Source of the DNA: Flexistipes sinusarabici DSM 4947
GTDB lineage: Bacteria > Chrysiogenota > Deferribacteres > Deferribacterales > Flexistipitaceae
Assembly: GCF_000218625.1 (NCBI RefSeq)
Contig: NC_015672.1
Coordinates: forward strand, 1,178,001 to 1,242,000
DNA: 64,000 bases
Direction: 5' to 3'
Shown: positions 36,162 to 45,467 of the stretch, in pieces
How positions within the stretch are numbered: position 1 is the stretch's first letter
How the letters are laid out: each line of letters begins with the position of its first letter
Made by a program: the position numbers and the translations under genes
Notes under the pieces: generated by a model
What the model saw: the letters and a program-made list of their open reading frames with translations, nothing else
What the model was told of the DNA's origin: nothing
Database searches by the model: none

Positions 36162-36707
36162 ATGCAGCTTTTAAAATTAACGGAAGAGCAACTGAAGAAC
36201 ATTTCCAGCGGAATCACTCTGCAGAGGGCAGAAAATTATGTGGGTAAATTTTACGAATGTGAAATTGAGGGAAACAGGCTGAGAGGAAAAATAAAAGGGA
36301 ACCATGGAGTATATAATGTTGAACTGATAATTGATTCAGACCCACTTGATTTTAAATGCGACTGTTCATCATCAAAGGAAATGTTTTGTAAACACGCTGC
36401 TGCATTGGGCTTAACATATATTTATACACCCTGGGTTTTCACTACTGAAGAAGAACTCGATAGAAATAAAATATCCACTACCGGAGAACTTCAATTTTAT
36501 TTGAAATCGGTAAAGCTGAAGGATCTTGTGGATGAGTTAAAAAGATGCTGCATTGGAGTATCAGCACTGGCTGATTTGACGGGAATTTCACTTCAGCAGC
36601 TGTCCATGATTATCAAAGATGACCAGAACGGCAAAAACCATACATTGACTATTCCCCTTAAACTTTCCTGCCTTTATCTTATTGAAAGGGGTGTGGAGGC
36701 TGAATAA
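36162..36707 (+). CDS. SWIM zinc-finger protein
   Basis: 181 residues. The SWIM signature CxCx(n)CxH is seen as KCDCSSSKEMFCKHAAALGL at about 66-85, within a domain beginning LQRAENYVGKFYECEIEGNRLRGKIKGN. The C-terminal half is helical (LVDELKRCCIGVSALADLTGISLQQLSMI) and contains an HTH-like stretch. SWIM domains bind DNA or protein partners. Its stop lies 12 bases from the end of the convergent helicase-exonuclease gene; in other bacteria stand-alone SWIM proteins accompany helicases, but a functional link here is speculation. Confidence 0.8.
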   Translation: MQLLKLTEEQLKNISSGITLQRAENYVGKFYECEIEGNRLRGKIKGNHGVYNVELIIDSDPLDFKCDCSSSKEMFCKHAAALGLTYIYTPWVFTTEEELDRNKISTTGELQFYLKSVKLKDLVDELKRCCIGVSALADLTGISLQQLSMIIKDDQNGKNHTLTIPLKLSCLYLIERGVEAE

Positions 36708-36718
36708 TAATATTGTTT

Positions 36719-39601
36719 TTATCTGGTTGTATGCTGAGATAAATATAATCTGTGATAATGCTTCCAGTTTACAGGAATTTGGACAATAAGTTCATTTACC
36801 GCAGCATATATTTTATTGTGGTTTATGCCGTACAGGAAAAGATCACGGGTAACATCGACATCGATTTTACAGTAATCGATTATTTTTTTTATCTGGCCTT
36901 CTTTATACCATTTCAATGCCTGCAGCCCGTCAGCCGATTTTTGGGCATTAATTGTTGCCTGGGCAAGATTGTCCAGAGAAAACCGGCGTCCGGTGATGTT
37001 TCGTATGTCCTGAAGCAGATCAATCTTTATTACAGTTTTTAGAATTCTGTTGAAATCTTCAGGTGTATCTTTTGCATAGCCTGAAATTACTTTGAAATCA
37101 AAATTGATAATATTAAAACCGATAACCGCTTTTGCTGCGGCCAGCTTTTTAATAAAGTCTCCTATATCATTTTCTTCATAAATATAGTATTTTTCATGAA
37201 CCATGGAATATGCCACGAGTGCTGAAATTCCCATTTTATCAGCGTTTTTCCAACCTCCCACCTCGTCGGCCGAATATTTTGTTTCCACATCGAATACAAA
37301 TACATCATCGTCTTTTTCAGAGATTCTTTTTGCATTGGCTGGAATTTCCCTAATTTTTCCTTTGCGACTGTTTAAGGAATTCTCTTGCAGTAAATGCTCA
37401 ATAAGGAATTCTGCACCTTTTTTATCCAGAGGATAATTTCCTGACCCGCATTTAGGCGAATAAATACAAGACGGGCAGCCTTCTTCACAATCGCAGGATT
37501 TTATCATTTTCAATGTTCTTTCAAGAAGAGGTCTTATTATTTCAAAAACCCTGCTGCATATTCCTGCCCCACCTGCATACGAATCATAAATAAAAACAGC
37601 CGAAGACTCCAGCTGAGGGTGTAACGGGTATGAAATACCGGCAATGTCGGAGCGGTCACACAGTACAAAAGAAGGCGCCATAGCAATAAGCGAGTGCTCC
37701 AGTGCATGAATACTACCCATGAAATTAAAATTGTTTTCCTCTACCTTTTCTCTGGCTTTCTCTGTCACAATAAGATAAAAACCTTTTGTTTCAAACTGCA
37801 CCGGTTCTTTTTCCAAATCAATTGTCTGGAGTTTTTCACCGGTTTTACCCGAAATCTTATCATATCCTGTCAGCTGTTCGGAAACCTGAAGATTACAAAA
37901 TCCGGCATGTATATTTTTATCATCAGAATCCATCTCTTTGGATAAAATCATGGTTTCTTTGTTTATTTTGGGCATTGTATAATAATTTCCCCTGAAAGGA
38001 TCCAAATAAATTTCTTTTTTATTGTGATCAACACGTTTAACGATAAAGTAATCTCCCCGATGAAGATAAACAGCATTTTCAAAGTGCTCTGTGTACAGCC
38101 TTCTACCTGAGTTGGTACCTATTACAATGCCGTTGCATACAAGTGTATATGTATCTCCGGCCATCCTGAAATCAACATTTTTATGAGGATATCTTTCCAG
38201 GGATACATATTTGAGTCCGTCCTTATCTGTGAAAAGTCTGCCTTCCGAAGCAAGTTTTTCTATATCGTTTTTCATGATATCATAATACCGCTCATTCTTT
38301 CCAACTGGCTTTTCATTAGCTGCACAGAGTATGTGTTTGCTGTTGATATTCGTGTTTTCCCTGTCGATAGTCACCACTTCGTATTTATCGGTGAAAAGCT
38401 CCTCAGGATTTTTTGCGTAATATTGGTCCAAAGCATCTTTAGAAGTTATCAGGCAGATAAGTGAATCTTTACTGCTTCGTCCTGAACGTCCGGCTCTCTG
38501 CCAGAGACTCATTAATGATCCCGGGTATCCCACCAGTATTGTTGAATCCACACCGCCGACATCTATCCCCATTTCGATAGCGGAAGTTGCCACAACAGCT
38601 TTTAATGTATCCTTATGAAAAGCCTGCTCGATTTTACGTCTTTCTTCGGGAAGAAAGCCAGCTCTGTATGAGGAAACAACATTTTTCCGGGAGGGATCAC
38701 CTGCTACAAGCTTGGCATAAATTTTTTCTGTCTGCTTTCTGGATTTTGTGAAACAGATGGTCTTGACTCCGGAATCAAGATTAATTTTCAGAAGGTATTG
38801 GGCAAGCGCAGATTCAGGAATATCCGGATTAAAAATTAAGACATTTTTTTTCCCTCTCTCGGCACCATTTTTATTTATATGATAAAATTTACGTCCAGTA
38901 AAATTTTCAACCAAATCCACCGGGTTACCAATAGTAGCAGATGCACATACAAACTGCACATTGGGCACTAAGCGAAGAAACCTTTGAAGCAGGTTGTATG
39001 CCTGTGTGCCGAAGATGCCTTTATAAGTGTGGATTTCATCGATTACAACATATTTGAGATTATCAAGGAAATTCCGCCATTCGGATATTCCGGGAAGCAT
39101 ACTGTAATGGATAATATCCAGATTTGAGATAATAACGTTGGGCGGGGTTTTTAAAATTTTCCGTCTGTTTTGTTTCCCTGTGTCCCCGTCTACAATCTCT
39201 GCTGTAAGTTTCTCTCCCAGAGGTATCTGCTCAGCAAGAGTTTCGAATGCTTTTTTCTGATCGTAACCGAGTGCTTTTATTGGAAAAAGATAAAGGGCTT
39301 TTACAGACGGATTGTTTATCATATCTTCCATAATGGGAAGGTTGTAACACAATGTTTTCCCTGAAGCTGCCGGAGTCGTTATTAATGTGTCACGGCCTGA
39401 TTTAATGGCCTGATAAGCATCTGCCTGGTGGGAGTATAAGGACTTTATCCCGAATTTTTCCAGAGCTGAATGAAGAAGCAGAGATTCAACATTCTCTTTG
39501 TAGTCAACCAGAGCAGGGGGCTTGGGTGGAATTTCCCGCTCAAAAACAAGATTCGAAGAAAATTTACCGTTTTTAATATATCTTATTACATTATCAATCA
39601 T
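36719..39601 (-). CDS. MrfA-type DEAD/DEAH helicase fused to MrfB-type 3'-5' exonuclease
   Basis: 960 residues. Residues about 1-750 form an MrfA/YprA helicase: Walker A TTPAASGKTLCY (near 76), VVIDEIHTYKGIFG, motif VI LWQRAGRSGRSSKDS and a C-terminal four-cysteine zinc site CDCEEGCPSCIYSPKCG. From about 767 a DEDD exonuclease follows: FVFDVETK, IGFNIINFDFKVI, IDLLQDIRN, RFSLDNLAQ and IIDYCKIDVDVTRDLF. In Bacillus subtilis the same activities are two adjacent genes, mrfA and mrfB, acting together in repair of mitomycin-type lesions. Here both are one polypeptide with no stop or frame change in the linker. The exonuclease residues look intact. Single gene, convergent with the SWIM gene. Confidence 0.87.
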   Translation of the reverse strand: MIDNVIRYIKNGKFSSNLVFEREIPPKPPALVDYKENVESLLLHSALEKFGIKSLYSHQADAYQAIKSGRDTLITTPAASGKTLCYNLPIMEDMINNPSVKALYLFPIKALGYDQKKAFETLAEQIPLGEKLTAEIVDGDTGKQNRRKILKTPPNVIISNLDIIHYSMLPGISEWRNFLDNLKYVVIDEIHTYKGIFGTQAYNLLQRFLRLVPNVQFVCASATIGNPVDLVENFTGRKFYHINKNGAERGKKNVLIFNPDIPESALAQYLLKINLDSGVKTICFTKSRKQTEKIYAKLVAGDPSRKNVVSSYRAGFLPEERRKIEQAFHKDTLKAVVATSAIEMGIDVGGVDSTILVGYPGSLMSLWQRAGRSGRSSKDSLICLITSKDALDQYYAKNPEELFTDKYEVVTIDRENTNINSKHILCAANEKPVGKNERYYDIMKNDIEKLASEGRLFTDKDGLKYVSLERYPHKNVDFRMAGDTYTLVCNGIVIGTNSGRRLYTEHFENAVYLHRGDYFIVKRVDHNKKEIYLDPFRGNYYTMPKINKETMILSKEMDSDDKNIHAGFCNLQVSEQLTGYDKISGKTGEKLQTIDLEKEPVQFETKGFYLIVTEKAREKVEENNFNFMGSIHALEHSLIAMAPSFVLCDRSDIAGISYPLHPQLESSAVFIYDSYAGGAGICSRVFEIIRPLLERTLKMIKSCDCEEGCPSCIYSPKCGSGNYPLDKKGAEFLIEHLLQENSLNSRKGKIREIPANAKRISEKDDDVFVFDVETKYSADEVGGWKNADKMGISALVAYSMVHEKYYIYEENDIGDFIKKLAAAKAVIGFNIINFDFKVISGYAKDTPEDFNRILKTVIKIDLLQDIRNITGRRFSLDNLAQATINAQKSADGLQALKWYKEGQIKKIIDYCKIDVDVTRDLFLYGINHNKIYAAVNELIVQIPVNWKHYHRLYLSQHTTR

Positions 39602-39650
39602 AGAGTTTCATTTGTGTATAGTCTGCAGATTCGTGACCGGCGCGGACGGA

Positions 39651-40601
39651 TCAGTTTAAATAGTCCGACAGCTTTCTTTTCATAGCTTTTTTTCTCAGTT
39701 TGGCGAGAGCTCTTGATTCCACCTGCCTGACTCTTTCTCTGCTTATTTGAAGCATCTCACCAACCTCTTCAAGGGTTTTGGGAGCTTCTCCCTCCATTCC
39801 GAATCTCCACTTTATTATTTTGGCTTCACGCTCGGAAAGTTCATCTACAATTTCACTGAGAGCCTCTGTAAGTGTTCCGTGGATGATTTCCTGCTCAACG
39901 CTGCCTGTTTCGGATTCAAGCAGATCGATGAAGCTCTTGTCTTCACCCTCTTTTATGGGGACTTCAAGGGAAAGATAATTTCTGGACACTCTTAATATGT
40001 TTTCAATATCCTCTGTGTCCATATCAAGATACTGTGATAGTTCATATGGAGTGGGCTCCTTGCCGTTTTCCTTTGTGAGTTTTTCCACTGCTTCATTTAT
40101 CTTATAAAGTATACTTGCCTGTTTGATAGGAAGTTTAACCGTTCCGGACTGCTCGGCCAAAGCCTGAATAATGGCTTGCCTTATCCACCATACTGCATAC
40201 GAGATGAATTTGACACCTCTTTCAGGATCAAAACGTTTTGCCGCTTCCACCAAACCAACATTACCCTGATTAATCAAATCGGTCATGCTTATTCCTGAGT
40301 TTTTATACCTGTTAGCAATTGAAACTACAAACTTAAGGTTGCTCAGGATAAGTTTATTCAATGCTTCCTCATCACCATCCTGAATCCGCTTCCCAAGTTC
40401 ATACTCCTCTTCACGGGAGAGGGGGGAAAACTGAGAAATTTTATTGAGATAACTTTTGAGCATGTCGTCAGAAACAGGGGCAAGAGCAGAGGGATCTTCT
40501 TCAAGTTTCTTTTCCAACTCTTTCGAGTCTTCCTCCACATCGTTCTCTAAAAGTTCGTCCTCTTCCTCTGCAATTTCTTCTTTCAGATTTTTTTCCGACA
40601 T
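39651..40601 (-). CDS. Sigma-70 family factor, group 2 type
   Basis: 316 residues: an acidic N-terminal extension (EEDELLENDVEEDSKELEKKLEED), region 1.2 DDMLKSYLNKISQFSPLSREEEYELG, region 2 NLKFVVSIANRYKNSGISMTDLINQGNVGLVEAAKRFDPERG and FISYAVWWIRQAI, region 3 and region 4 with the helix-turn-helix TLEEVGEMLQISRERVRQVESRALAKLRK. The strongly RpoD-like regions 2.4 and 4.2 but missing long region 1.1/NCR suggest a non-essential, RpoS/RpoD-like alternative factor. It stands behind clpB, separated by a terminator. RpoH-like use is possible but the HspR circuit makes it unnecessary. Confidence 0.85.
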   Translation of the reverse strand: MSEKNLKEEIAEEEDELLENDVEEDSKELEKKLEEDPSALAPVSDDMLKSYLNKISQFSPLSREEEYELGKRIQDGDEEALNKLILSNLKFVVSIANRYKNSGISMTDLINQGNVGLVEAAKRFDPERGVKFISYAVWWIRQAIIQALAEQSGTVKLPIKQASILYKINEAVEKLTKENGKEPTPYELSQYLDMDTEDIENILRVSRNYLSLEVPIKEGEDKSFIDLLESETGSVEQEIIHGTLTEALSEIVDELSEREAKIIKWRFGMEGEAPKTLEEVGEMLQISRERVRQVESRALAKLRKKAMKRKLSDYLN

Positions 40602-40666
40602 AATCTCTCCGAAAATATTTATCTTTAATGATAGTTACTATATGATTTTGTTCATAATTATAGCAC

Positions 40667-40698
40667 AAAAAAAAGTAAAGGGGAAATATTTCCCCTTT
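40667..40698 (-). terminator. Intrinsic terminator of the heat-shock operon
   Basis: Minus-strand stem AAAGGGGAAA/TTTCCCCTTT (40698-40677) followed by AC and eight T (40674-40667). It lies four bases beyond the clpB stop, so it closes hsp20-dnaJ-hspR-clpB and separates it from the sigma gene. Confidence 0.85.
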
Positions 40699-40701
40699 AT
40701 C

Positions 40702-43299
40702 TTATTCCAGAACAAGTGAATTGTCTTTTATGGAGGCTTTCACTTCCTGGTTATTTGTGATATTGCCTTTGATAATTTCATCGGCTATCTTGTTTTCTAT
40801 CAGCTTTTGTATAGCTCTTTTCATCGGTCTTGCACCAAATTTAGGATCGTATCCGGCTTTTACCACTTTTTCCACAACGGAATCATCATAATTGAAGTTT
40901 ATCATATTTTCACTTAATCGTTTGGCAAAGTCATCCAGCAGAAGCTTTGCTATCTCTTTCAGATGTTCATTGCTCAGCGGATGGAATACAATAATATCAT
41001 CCACCCGGTTAATAAATTCCGGTTTGAAGTGTTTGGAAAGCTGATTGAAAACCAGAGCATTTATTCTGCTGTATTCGTCTTCCCAGTCCAAATCGCCCGT
41101 AAATTCTTCCTGTATCAAGTCACTTGCGATATTTGAAGTCATTATAACGACAGTGTTTCTGAAACTGACAGTTCTTCCCTTGGAATCTGTCAATCTGCCG
41201 TCATCAAGAATCTGCAGCAGGATGTTGAATACGTCCTGATGCGCTTTTTCTATTTCATCTAAAAGTAATACGCTGTAAGGTCGCCTCCTGATTTTTTCTG
41301 TAAGCTGTCCGCCTTCTTCATATCCGACATAACCGGGAGGTGAGCCTATCAATTTAGCCACAGAGTGCTTTTCCATAAATTCGCTCATATCAAGTCGTAT
41401 CATTGCATCTTCCGTATCAAAGAGAAACTCTGCAACAGATTTTGCCAACTCTGTTTTACCAACACCTGTGGGACCTAAAAATATAAACGAGCCTATAGGC
41501 TTTTTCGGATTGCTGAGCCCGGCTCTGCTTCTCCTGATAGCCTCTGAAACTGCAGCAACAGCCTTATCCTGCCCAATTACCCTTTGATGGATAAAATCTT
41601 CCATATGAATGAGCTTATCGGCTTCTTCCTCGAGCAGTTTTGTAACAGGAATGCCGGTCCATTTGGATATAATCGATGCTATATCCTCTTCATCAACCTC
41701 TTCCTTCAGCATTTTTTTGTCTGCCTGAATATTTTTCAGCTTTTCATTTGTCTCTCTGAGTTTTGACTCAAGTTCCACCAATTTTCCGTATTTTATCTGG
41801 GATGCCTCTTCGAGATTGCCCTCTCTTTCAGCATTCTGCATCCTTATTTTGGCTTCCTCTATTTCCTTTTTTATTTCCCTCGACTCCTGTATCTGCGCCT
41901 TTTCATTCTGCCAGTGAGTTTTCAGTCTTGAAATTTTTTCAGTAAGATTACTGATTTCATTCTCAATTTTTTCCAGTCTTATTTTACCGGCCTCATTTTT
42001 CTCTTTTTTCATGGCCTGCTTTTCAATCTCAAGCTGTCTTAATTTACGCTCAAGCTCATCCAGTTCAGTTGGAAGGCTGTCTATTTCCATTCTGAGCTTT
42101 GCCGTTGCCTCATCTATTAAATCAATGGCCTTATCCGGCATAAATCTGTCTGAGATATATTTATCAGCAAGATGAGCAGCAGCCACAATGGCTGAGTCGG
42201 TTATTTTTACACCGTGGTGTACTTCGTACTTTTCCTTCAAACCTCTTAATATGGAAACGGTGTCCTCTACGGAAGGCTCTTTTATGTAAATCGGCTGAAA
42301 ACGCCTTTCAAGAGCTGCATCCTTTTCGATATGTTTTTTATATTCATCCAGAGTTGTTGCTCCGATGCAATGCAGCTCACCTCTTGCCAGAGCTGGTTTT
42401 AAAAGATTTGCTGCATCCATAGCACCTTCCGCTGCACCAGCTCCTATCAGTGTATGCATTTCATCGATAAACAGAACAATCTCTCCCTCCCGATCTTTAA
42501 TTTCTTTCAAAACAGCTTTCAGTCTGTCCTCAAATTCTCCTCTGTATTTTGTCCCGGCAATTAGGGAGCCTAAATCGAGGACCAGAACTCTTTTATCCTT
42601 TAGTGTCTCAGGCACATCACCGTTAACAACACGCTGTGCAAGCCCTTCTGCAATTGCTGTTTTACCGACACCCGGCTCGCCTATAAGAACCGGATTGTTT
42701 TTCGTTCTTCTTGAAAGTACATGCATAACCCGCCTTATTTCCTCATCTCTTCCAATAACGGGATCGAGTTTTCCTGTTGAGGCGTTTTCAGTCAGATCAA
42801 TGGTATATTTTTCCAGGGCTTCCATTTTTTCTTCCGGACTTTGATCCGTAACAGTGGTGCTGCCTCTTATATCTTTAATCGCTTTTTTTAAATCCTTTTT
42901 ATCTATACCGTGTTTTAGCAGGGTTTGCCTGAGTGAATATCCGGCATTTTCCACAATTCCAAGCAGAAGATGCTCTGTGGAAACATATTCATCGGAGAAT
43001 TCCTTTATGACTTTGAAAGCATAATCAAGTGCTTTCTTAGTATCATTTGAAATATATACCTGCTCCGATCCACTGACTGCCGGCAGGCTTGCTATTTCGT
43101 TGTTAATATCATCTTTTAAGGATGGGATATTAACACCCAGTTTCTGAAGCAAAGGTTTAATAAAGCCTTCTTCCTGGTTTACCAAGGCAAGGAGCAGGTG
43201 TGCAGGCTCAACCTGTTGATTATTTTTATTTTCTGCCAACTCAACTGCACTTTGCACAGCTTCACTGGCTTTTATGGTCATCTTATTCCAGTTTATCAC
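40702..43299 (-). CDS. clpB: ClpB disaggregase
   Basis: AAA+ hexamer that extracts proteins from aggregates with DnaK/DnaJ. 865 residues: N-domain repeats ([26 protein letters not shown]), first ATPase with [16 protein letters not shown], a long coiled-coil middle domain (about 400-530, the ClpB/Hsp104 hallmark), second ATPase with [14 protein letters not shown] and LLDEIEKAH. The GTG start at 43299 has AGGAGG eight bases upstream; an ATG six codons in is possible. It ends the operon. DnaK is not in the window. Confidence 0.96.
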   Translation of the reverse strand: MINWNKMTIKASEAVQSAVELAENKNNQQVEPAHLLLALVNQEEGFIKPLLQKLGVNIPSLKDDINNEIASLPAVSGSEQVYISNDTKKALDYAFKVIKEFSDEYVSTEHLLLGIVENAGYSLRQTLLKHGIDKKDLKKAIKDIRGSTTVTDQSPEEKMEALEKYTIDLTENASTGKLDPVIGRDEEIRRVMHVLSRRTKNNPVLIGEPGVGKTAIAEGLAQRVVNGDVPETLKDKRVLVLDLGSLIAGTKYRGEFEDRLKAVLKEIKDREGEIVLFIDEMHTLIGAGAAEGAMDAANLLKPALARGELHCIGATTLDEYKKHIEKDAALERRFQPIYIKEPSVEDTVSILRGLKEKYEVHHGVKITDSAIVAAAHLADKYISDRFMPDKAIDLIDEATAKLRMEIDSLPTELDELERKLRQLEIEKQAMKKEKNEAGKIRLEKIENEISNLTEKISRLKTHWQNEKAQIQESREIKKEIEEAKIRMQNAEREGNLEEASQIKYGKLVELESKLRETNEKLKNIQADKKMLKEEVDEEDIASIISKWTGIPVTKLLEEEADKLIHMEDFIHQRVIGQDKAVAAVSEAIRRSRAGLSNPKKPIGSFIFLGPTGVGKTELAKSVAEFLFDTEDAMIRLDMSEFMEKHSVAKLIGSPPGYVGYEEGGQLTEKIRRRPYSVLLLDEIEKAHQDVFNILLQILDDGRLTDSKGRTVSFRNTVVIMTSNIASDLIQEEFTGDLDWEDEYSRINALVFNQLSKHFKPEFINRVDDIIVFHPLSNEHLKEIAKLLLDDFAKRLSENMINFNYDDSVVEKVVKAGYDPKFGARPMKRAIQKLIENKIADEIIKGNITNNQEVKASIKDNSLVLE

Positions 43300-43312
43300 T
43301 TATAGTTCCTCC

Positions 43313-43696
43313 TTACTCGTCTTCATTTTCTATTTCTATTTTTATTATATCTCTGTTCCTCAAAGGGACCAAACCTTTATCACCTTGTTCCATATCGAAG
43401 CTGTCAGCATGTTTTCTTATAAAATCCCTCAATAAGTCCAGTTGTTTCTGTGTTTCTTCAAGTTGCCGTTTCATATTTAAAACCACTTCAACACCCGCCA
43501 GGTTAACTCCCAGATCTTTGGTAAGTGTCAGTATAAATTTAATTTGCTCTATATCCTCCTCGGAATAGAGTCTGGTGTTACCTATTGTTCTGGAGGGTTT
43601 TATTAAGCCCAGACGCTCATATTGACGTAGTGTCTGCGGGTGAATACCGAGTATCTCAGCAACGACGCTTATCATATACAGTGGTCTGTTTTTCAT
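43313..43696 (-). CDS. hspR: HspR-type MerR-family heat-shock repressor
   Basis: 127 residues. The winged helix reads YMISVVAEILGIHPQTLRQYERLGLIKPSR, then RLYSEEDIEQIKFILTLTKDLGVNLAGVEVVL, then a coiled coil. IHPQTLRQYERLGL and the GVNLAGV turn are the diagnostic HspR sequences known from Streptomyces and Helicobacter, where HspR represses chaperone genes at HAIR sites with DnaK or CbpA as co-repressor. It sits between dnaJ and clpB, 14 bases from clpB. The promoter upstream of hsp20 has a HAIR-like site, so autoregulation is likely. Confidence 0.92.
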   Translation of the reverse strand: MKNRPLYMISVVAEILGIHPQTLRQYERLGLIKPSRTIGNTRLYSEEDIEQIKFILTLTKDLGVNLAGVEVVLNMKRQLEETQKQLDLLRDFIRKHADSFDMEQGDKGLVPLRNRDIIKIEIENEDE

Positions 43697-43706
43697 TTTT
43701 TACCCC

Positions 43707-44819
43707 TTACAGTTTTCCTTTTTGCATAATTTTTTGTCTGTTAACGATATCATAATGATTTTTCATCTCTTTCAGCGCCGCCCTGTCATTTTCAACAGCA
43801 ACCTGAGGAATTTTAACTTTTATTACAACATACAAATCACCGTGACCGCCGCCTTTAAGTTTGGGCATCCCTTTATTTCTGAGGCGGAACTTCTGATCAG
43901 GCTGAGTTCCAGCAGGGATATTAATATTAACAGCCCCATATGGGGTTGGAACTGATATTTTTTCTCCCAGTGCAGCTTCAAACATGTCCACATCCACATT
44001 TACATACAGATTGTTTCCTTTTCTCTCATACAACTCATGAGGGATTATTTTGGTAACGATATAAAGATCACCTGCAGGTGCATTATTTCTGCCTTCATGT
44101 CCTTTTCCGGTAATCCTGACTTTCGAACCGTTATCAACACCGGCCGGTATTTTTATCTTTATTTTTTCCGTTTTCTGTACAAAGCCATTTCCTTTGCAGC
44201 TGGTACATACATTGGTCAGAATTTTTCCCTGACCTCCGCATTTGGGGCAGGGTCTGCCGAATCCGAAGATTGAGTCGCGTCCTTCTGAACTGACTCCCTT
44301 ACCGCCGCAGGCAGGGCAGGTGACAACATCTCCGCCGGAGCCTCCGCAGGATTTGCAGTTGACATGACGACTCAGGTTTATTTCGTAATAATTCCCTTTA
44401 ACAGCATCTGCGAAAGGTATCTGGACAGAATAGTATATATCTTCTCCCTTGCTGGGTCTATCTGTGCGGCGGCTTCTGCCGCCCCGCCCGCCAAAAAGAT
44501 CACTGAAAATATCATCAAATATATCAAAACCTTCAAAATTAAAATTTCTGAAGTCCTCGAAATTAACATTTGAATAATCATATCCTTTGCCACTCTGTGT
44601 GAAAGCATCATGTCCCATTTGGTCATACTGCTTTCTTTTTTCAGGGTCAGACAAAACGGCGTAAGCTTCGGAAATTTCCTTAAATTTGTTTTCTGCTTCT
44701 TTATTGTTAGGATTAATATCAGGATGATATTTCCTTGCAAGTTTCCTGTAAGCTTTTTTTATCTCATCTTTAGTAGCGTTTTTGTCAATTCCGAGAATTT
44801 CATAATAGTTTTTAGCCAT
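43707..44819 (-). CDS. dnaJ: Chaperone DnaJ
   Basis: Type I J-protein that stimulates DnaK. 370 residues: J domain [37 protein letters not shown] with the HPD triad, a G/F-rich linker ([10 protein letters not shown]), the zinc region with four CxxCxGxG-like units ([33 protein letters not shown]), and the C-terminal peptide-binding domains. Eleven bases from hsp20 upstream, ten from hspR downstream. It could be the CbpA-like partner of the operon because the classical dnaK-grpE-dnaJ order is absent. Confidence 0.95.
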   Translation of the reverse strand: MAKNYYEILGIDKNATKDEIKKAYRKLARKYHPDINPNNKEAENKFKEISEAYAVLSDPEKRKQYDQMGHDAFTQSGKGYDYSNVNFEDFRNFNFEGFDIFDDIFSDLFGGRGGRSRRTDRPSKGEDIYYSVQIPFADAVKGNYYEINLSRHVNCKSCGGSGGDVVTCPACGGKGVSSEGRDSIFGFGRPCPKCGGQGKILTNVCTSCKGNGFVQKTEKIKIKIPAGVDNGSKVRITGKGHEGRNNAPAGDLYIVTKIIPHELYERKGNNLYVNVDVDMFEAALGEKISVPTPYGAVNINIPAGTQPDQKFRLRNKGMPKLKGGGHGDLYVVIKVKIPQVAVENDRAALKEMKNHYDIVNRQKIMQKGKL

Positions 44820-44830
44820 AAGACTCCCTT

Positions 44831-45271
44831 TTAATCACCTTTGTCCACTTTGATTGTTACAGGTTTTGATTCATTCTTTTTGGTTATTTTGATTGCCAAT
44901 ATGCCGTCTTTTAGTTTAGCTTTTATCCCTTCCAGATCGGCATTATTCGGCAGGCTGAAAGATCGTGTGAATTTACCGTAAGGTCTTTCCAGCCTGTAAA
45001 AATTATTGTCATTCTTGCTGTAAGGAACTTTCTTTTCACCTTTAACAACAAGCAGTCCTTCATTTACCTGGATATCCACATCCTCTTCTTTTGTCCCGGG
45101 CAGCTCCAAGGTCAGAATAATATCACTGTCAGTTTCATATATATCCACAGGAGGGGTCCATTCACCCTGACGTATATTAGCTTCGTTGCTGACAGTTTCA
45201 TCAAATATCTTATTGATTCTCTCCTGCACTGATAATAAATCCTTAAAAGGATCCCATCTTACAATAGCCAT
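44831..45271 (-). CDS. Small heat-shock protein (Hsp20/alpha-crystallin)
   Basis: 146 residues: N-terminal [20 protein letters not shown], an alpha-crystallin domain ([22 protein letters not shown] to [20 protein letters not shown]) with the conserved A-x-x-x-n-G-L-like end [16 protein letters not shown]-independent holdase. First gene of the heat-shock operon; GGAGG lies before the ATG and the promoter/operator is directly upstream. Confidence 0.94.
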   Translation of the reverse strand: MAIVRWDPFKDLLSVQERINKIFDETVSNEANIRQGEWTPPVDIYETDSDIILTLELPGTKEEDVDIQVNEGLLVVKGEKKVPYSKNDNNFYRLERPYGKFTRSFSLPNNADLEGIKAKLKDGILAIKITKKNESKPVTIKVDKGD

Positions 45272-45302
45272 AATTACCTCCAGATTATATTAGTTAATAA
45301 AA

Positions 45303-45332
45303 AATATAATATCTGAGTCGGTTTATGTCAAG
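45303..45332 (-). promoter_or_regulatory. Heat-shock promoter with HAIR-like HspR operator
   Basis: Minus strand: TTGACA (45331-45326), 17 bases, TATATT (45308-45303). Overlapping the -35, CTTGACA-N7-ACTCAGA (45332-45312) resembles the HAIR consensus CTTGAGT-N7-ACTCAAG: 5 of 7 bases in the left arm and 5 of 7 in the right arm with exact 7-base spacing. With hspR in the operon this is a likely autoregulatory site. Confidence 0.65.
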
Positions 45333-45467
45333 ATATATTAAGTTAGTTGTTAAGATTGTATGTGCTGAACTAATTAATTTTTGAACAATCGGTGATTTTG
45401 TATTATTATATTATTCGAAATAATAAAAGTGTATTTTCACAGAAAGGACTATAAGGTATGATTGTTT

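Noticed and set aside
42365-42844. 159-codon plus-strand frame inside clpB
   Set aside because: Serine/proline-rich shadow of the clpB coding strand; no motif or start signal.
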